NCBI RefSeq assembly: GCF_008704535.1
Contig: NZ_CP023701.1
Coordinates: 3,100,001-3,164,000, forward strand
Source of the DNA: Streptomyces subrutilus
Lineage (GTDB): Bacteria; Actinomycetota; Actinomycetes; Streptomycetales; Streptomycetaceae
DNA length: 64,000 bases
Direction: 5' to 3'
Below the pieces are notes generated by a model that saw nothing but the letters and a program-made list of their open reading frames with translations, searched no databases and had not been told where the DNA came from. Position numbers and translations under genes: made by a program. This document shows, in pieces, positions 61,140 to 64,000 of the stretch; the stretch's first letter is position 1; each line of letters starts with the position of its first letter.

Positions 61140-62846
61140 TTACAACGGAACGATGTCGGGCGCCCCCAGCCGGGCGGCGTCCGCCGTCTGGTCGTCCGGC
61201 TGGCGCTGCGACTCCCGCTCCGCCTGCACCCGCTTCTCGTAGTGCTCCACTTCCTTCTCGATCTGCTGTTCGTCCCACCCCAGCACCGGCGCCATCAGCT
61301 CCGCGCACTCGCGCGCCGACCGCGTGCCCCGGTCGAAGGTCTCGATCGAGATGCGCGTCCGCCGCGTCAGGACGTCGTCCAGGTGCCGCGCCCCCTCGTG
61401 CGAGGCGGCGTAGACGATCTCGGCGCGCAGGTAGTCCTCGGCGCCGGTCACCGGCTCGCCCAGCCCCGGGTCGCCGGCGATCAGGTCCAGCAGTTCCTCC
61501 GTCAGGGACCCGAAGCGGTTCAGCAGGTGCTCCACCCGCACCACGTGCAGCCCCGTCCGGGCGGCGATCCGGGCCCGCCCGTTCCACAGCGCCCGGTACC
61601 CCTCCGCGCCCACCAGCGGCACGTCCTCCGTCACGCACTGCGCGACCCGCTGGTCCAGCCCGTGCACCGCCTCGTCGACGGCGTCCTTGGCCATCACCCG
61701 GTACGTCGTGTACTTGCCGCCCGCGACGACCACCAGCCCCGGCACCGGGTGGGCGACCGTGTGCTCCCGCGAGAGCTTGCTCGTCGCGTCCGACTCGCCG
61801 GCCAGCAGCGGCCGCAGCCCCGCGTACACGCCCTGCACGTCGTCGCGGGTCAGCGGCACGGACAGCACCGAGTTCACGTGCTCCAGCAGGTAGTCGATGT
61901 CCGCGCTCGACGCCGCCGGGTGCGCCTTGTCCAGGTCCCAGTCGGTGTCCGTGGTGCCCACGATCCAGTGCCGGCCCCACGGGATGACGAACAGCACCGA
62001 CTTCTCGGTCCGCAGGATCAGCCCGGTGCTCGAATGGATGCGGTCCTTCGGCACGACCAGGTGGATGCCCTTCGACGCCCGGACGTGGAACTGCCCGCGC
62101 TCTCCGATCAGGGCCTGGGTGTCGTCCGTCCACACGCCCGTCGCGTTGACCACCTGCTTCGCGCGGATCTCGTACTCCCCGCCGCCCTCGACGTCCTGCA
62201 CGCGCGCGCCGACCACCCGTTCGCCCTCGCGCAGGAAGCCGACCACCCTCGCACGGTTGGCGCAGTGCGCCCCGTACGCCGCGGCCGTGCGCACCAGGGT
62301 GGCCACGTACCGCGCGTCGTCCATCTGGGCGTCGTAGTACTGCAGCGCGCCCACCAGGGCGTCCTTGCGCAGTGCGGGCGCCACCCGCAGGGCCCGCTTG
62401 CGCGAGAGGTGGCGGTGCACGGGCAGGCCCCGGCCGTGCCCGCTGGAGATCGACATCGCATCGTAGAGCGCCACGCCCGAGCCGGCGTACAGCCGCTCCC
62501 AGCCCTTGTGCTGCAACGGGTAGAGGAACGGCACCGGCTTCACCAGGTGCGGGGCCAGCCGCTCCAGCAGCAGGCCGCGCTCCTTCAGCGCCTCCCGGAC
62601 GAGGGCGAAGTCGAGCATCTCCAGGTACCGCAGTCCGCCGTGGACGAGCTTGCTGGACCGGCTGGAGGTGCCGGACGCCCAGTCCCGTGCCTCCACCAAC
62701 CCGGTCGAGAGCCCACGGGTCACCGCGTCGAGCGCGGTCCCCGCGCCCACCACGCCCGCGCCCACCACCAGCACGTCGAGCTCCCGCTCCGCCATCCGCG
62801 CGAGGGCCTCGGCGCGCTCCGCCGGCCCCAGTGTCGCTGTCCTCAC
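61140..62846 (-). CDS. glpD: Glycerol-3-phosphate dehydrogenase (FAD, aerobic)
   Basis: A 568-residue membrane-associated flavoenzyme oxidising glycerol-3-phosphate to dihydroxyacetone phosphate and passing electrons to the quinone pool. The FAD-binding motif is LVVGAGVVGAGTALDAV (about 26-42), then SSRSSKLVHGGLRYLEML, a GlpD signature, and KGIHLVVPKDR; the C-terminal DAO_C domain follows from about 420. The GTG start at 62846 was chosen on homology. No glycerol kinase or facilitator is adjacent. The gap to the divergent dehydrogenase homologue contains an AT-rich segment. Confidence 0.95.
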   Translation of the reverse strand: MRTATLGPAERAEALARMAERELDVLVVGAGVVGAGTALDAVTRGLSTGLVEARDWASGTSSRSSKLVHGGLRYLEMLDFALVREALKERGLLLERLAPHLVKPVPFLYPLQHKGWERLYAGSGVALYDAMSISSGHGRGLPVHRHLSRKRALRVAPALRKDALVGALQYYDAQMDDARYVATLVRTAAAYGAHCANRARVVGFLREGERVVGARVQDVEGGGEYEIRAKQVVNATGVWTDDTQALIGERGQFHVRASKGIHLVVPKDRIHSSTGLILRTEKSVLFVIPWGRHWIVGTTDTDWDLDKAHPAASSADIDYLLEHVNSVLSVPLTRDDVQGVYAGLRPLLAGESDATSKLSREHTVAHPVPGLVVVAGGKYTTYRVMAKDAVDEAVHGLDQRVAQCVTEDVPLVGAEGYRALWNGRARIAARTGLHVVRVEHLLNRFGSLTEELLDLIAGDPGLGEPVTGAEDYLRAEIVYAASHEGARHLDDVLTRRTRISIETFDRGTRSARECAELMAPVLGWDEQQIEKEVEHYEKRVQAERESQRQPDDQTADAARLGAPDIVPL

Positions 62847-62985
62847 GGCTGCCTCCCGTTACTGCGGGCCTCTCCCGCGTCGTACGGGTGATCCAGCTCA
62901 CACCACCCGTTCATGATTCTGACCGTCCCCGCCCGCATCGGCCACCGCCTGTGGACAACACACAGACGGCCACCGCTCCAGAATG

Positions 62986-63022
62986 CGACATATCTGTCAT
63001 ATATACGCCTAGTCTGACATTG
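62986..63022. promoter_or_regulatory. AT-rich promoter segment between glpD and the dehydrogenase homologue
   Basis: The stretch around GACATATCTGTCATATATAC is the most AT-rich in the last 10 kb and holds a small dyad GACA-TATC-TGTC. It sits in the 256-base divergent gap; exact promoter boxes cannot be assigned. Confidence 0.4.
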
Positions 63023-63102
63023 CGCCAGCTCCTTCCGGTCTCCTCCTGTCCACAGGGCTTGCGCGCGCATCCCCCTCATGTCAGGGAAGGGACGGCACCC
63101 CC

Positions 63103-64000
63103 ATGCCCGCAGATCTCGCCGTCATCGGACTCGGCCATCTCGGCCTCCCCCTCGCCCAGGCGGCCGTCGCCGCCGGGATCGAGACGGTCGGCTACGACAG
63201 CGGTCCGGTCACGGACTCCACCCTCACCGCAGCCGAGATCCGCCGCATGTCGGCGGCCGGCTTCCGGATCACCACCAACCCGGCCGAACTCGGCCGGGTC
63301 CGCACCGCCGTCATCTGCGCCCCTACCCAGCTCGGCGCCGATCGTGCACTCGACCTCTCCGCGGTCGGCGAGGCCGGCCGCGCCCTCGCCGCCCGGCTGC
63401 GCGCCCACACCACCGTGATCCTCGAATCCGCCGTGCACCCCGGCGTCACCGAGGACTACCTCCGCCCGATCCTCGAAGAGGGCTCCGGCCTGCGGGCGGG
63501 CCGGGACTTCCACCTGGCCTACTCCCCCAGCCGGCTCGACCCGGGCAACCGCACCCACGGCATCTCCAACACCCCCAAGGTCATCGGCGGCCTCACCCCC
63601 GCCTGCACCGAGTCCGCGCACGCCTTCTACGCCCGCCTCACCGAGAAGGTGGTCCGCGCCCGCGGCCTGCGCGAGGCCGAGACCGTGCAGCTCCTGGAGA
63701 CCAACTACCGGCAGGTCAACATCGCCCTCATGAACGAGATGGCGGTGCTCTGCCACGACCTCGGCGTCGACCTCTGGGACGTCATCCGCTGCGCCGAGAC
63801 CAAGCCCTACGGCTTCCAGGCCTTCCGCCCGGGCCCCGGCGTCGGCGGCCACGGCGTCCCGCTGGACCCCAACTACCTCCCGCACACCACCCGCACCCCC
63901 GGCCACCCCCTGCGCATGATCGGCCTGGCGCAGGAGATCAACAACCGGATGCCCCAGTACGTCATCCAGCGCTCCGCCACCCTGCTGAACGAGCACGGGA
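63103..64000 (+). CDS. Nucleotide-sugar dehydrogenase homologue lacking catalytic residues, partial
   Basis: 299 codons are visible; the gene continues past the right edge. The Rossmann motif AVIGLGHLGLPLAQAAVAAG (about residues 6-25) and NTPKVIGG, the TNYRQVNIALMNEMA helix and FRPGPGVGGHGVPLDPNYL place it in the UDP-ManNAc/UDP-glucose dehydrogenase family. However, the catalytic Cys expected in GVGGHC is Gly251, and the active-site Lys and Asn of the KxxEN motif are Gln196 and Thr200. It therefore probably does not carry out the normal four-electron oxidation. The ATG at 63103 follows AGGGACGGCACC. Confidence 0.88.
   Translation, partial: MPADLAVIGLGHLGLPLAQAAVAAGIETVGYDSGPVTDSTLTAAEIRRMSAAGFRITTNPAELGRVRTAVICAPTQLGADRALDLSAVGEAGRALAARLRAHTTVILESAVHPGVTEDYLRPILEEGSGLRAGRDFHLAYSPSRLDPGNRTHGISNTPKVIGGLTPACTESAHAFYARLTEKVVRARGLREAETVQLLETNYRQVNIALMNEMAVLCHDLGVDLWDVIRCAETKPYGFQAFRPGPGVGGHGVPLDPNYLPHTTRTPGHPLRMIGLAQEINNRMPQYVIQRSATLLNEHG

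Overview
The window is a gene-dense, very GC-rich stretch of actinobacterial chromosome, almost certainly from Streptomyces. Support for this comes from the codon usage, the frequent GTG starts, the DUF397/XRE (WhiJ-type) locus, the PASTA-less membrane Ser/Thr kinases, and the core order mdh - folD - purHN - sucDC - pcrA - guaA - kinases - glpD, which from memory resembles the conserved core around sucCD in Streptomyces coelicolor. I see no rRNA, tRNA, phage, insertion sequence or CRISPR. About 53 protein genes plus one short leader peptide are supported; the first and last genes run off the window.

Layout. 1-5.8 kb: a glutathionylspermidine-synthase-like ATP-grasp gene with a small lipoprotein (a YgiC/YgiB-like pair), a DMT-type permease, a WhiJ-like regulatory locus (two DUF397 genes, an XRE regulator and a divergent anti-sigma-type ATPase), and a MocR regulator divergent from an AhpD-like gene. 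5.8-8.8 kb: three coupled genes of unknown function for membrane-associated proteins. 8.9-24.6 kb: central metabolism (mdh, folD, purH, purN, sucC, sucD) interleaved with conserved membrane proteins, a LysR/SDR pair and an unusual XRE/sigma-like/transmembrane protein. 23.2-31.5 kb: a five-gene MoxR AAA / DUF5682 / VWA // SWIM / DUF5691 module arranged around a divergent promoter with nested inverted repeats. 31.9-40.7 kb: a stand-alone B12-binding protein, a lipase-like hydrolase, M23 and NlpC/P60 cell-wall hydrolases, the helicase PcrA and an esterase-fold protein. 40.8-44.4 kb: a LiaFSR-like three-component envelope-stress set (response regulator, PspC-histidine kinase, divergent PspC/LiaF-like protein). 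44.4-53.3 kb: DoxX, an unknown membrane protein, a class II aldolase, guaA, chorismate mutase with an apparent Phe/Tyr attenuator leader, a GMC oxidoreductase and succinate-semialdehyde dehydrogenase. 53.5-64 kb: three consecutive kinase-like receptors (one a clear pseudokinase), glpD and a nucleotide-sugar dehydrogenase homologue.

How the genes work together. folD, purN and purH supply and use one-carbon units for purine synthesis, and guaA completes GMP. mdh and sucCD belong to the TCA cycle, and SSADH feeds succinate into it. The envelope theme is strong: two peptidoglycan hydrolases, a Lia-like sensor system and three kinase receptors share the window, and a related extracellular fold also occurs in a protein near 6 kb.

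The most interesting items are: the leader peptide with Phe/Tyr codons plus a terminator hairpin before chorismate mutase; the uncharacterised MoxR-VWA-SWIM module; the pseudokinase with about 360 residues inserted into its activation segment; the membrane-anchored XRE/sigma hybrid; and the dehydrogenase homologue in which the expected catalytic Cys, Lys and Asn are all replaced. Assignments rest on reading the sequence and on family knowledge; no database search was run.
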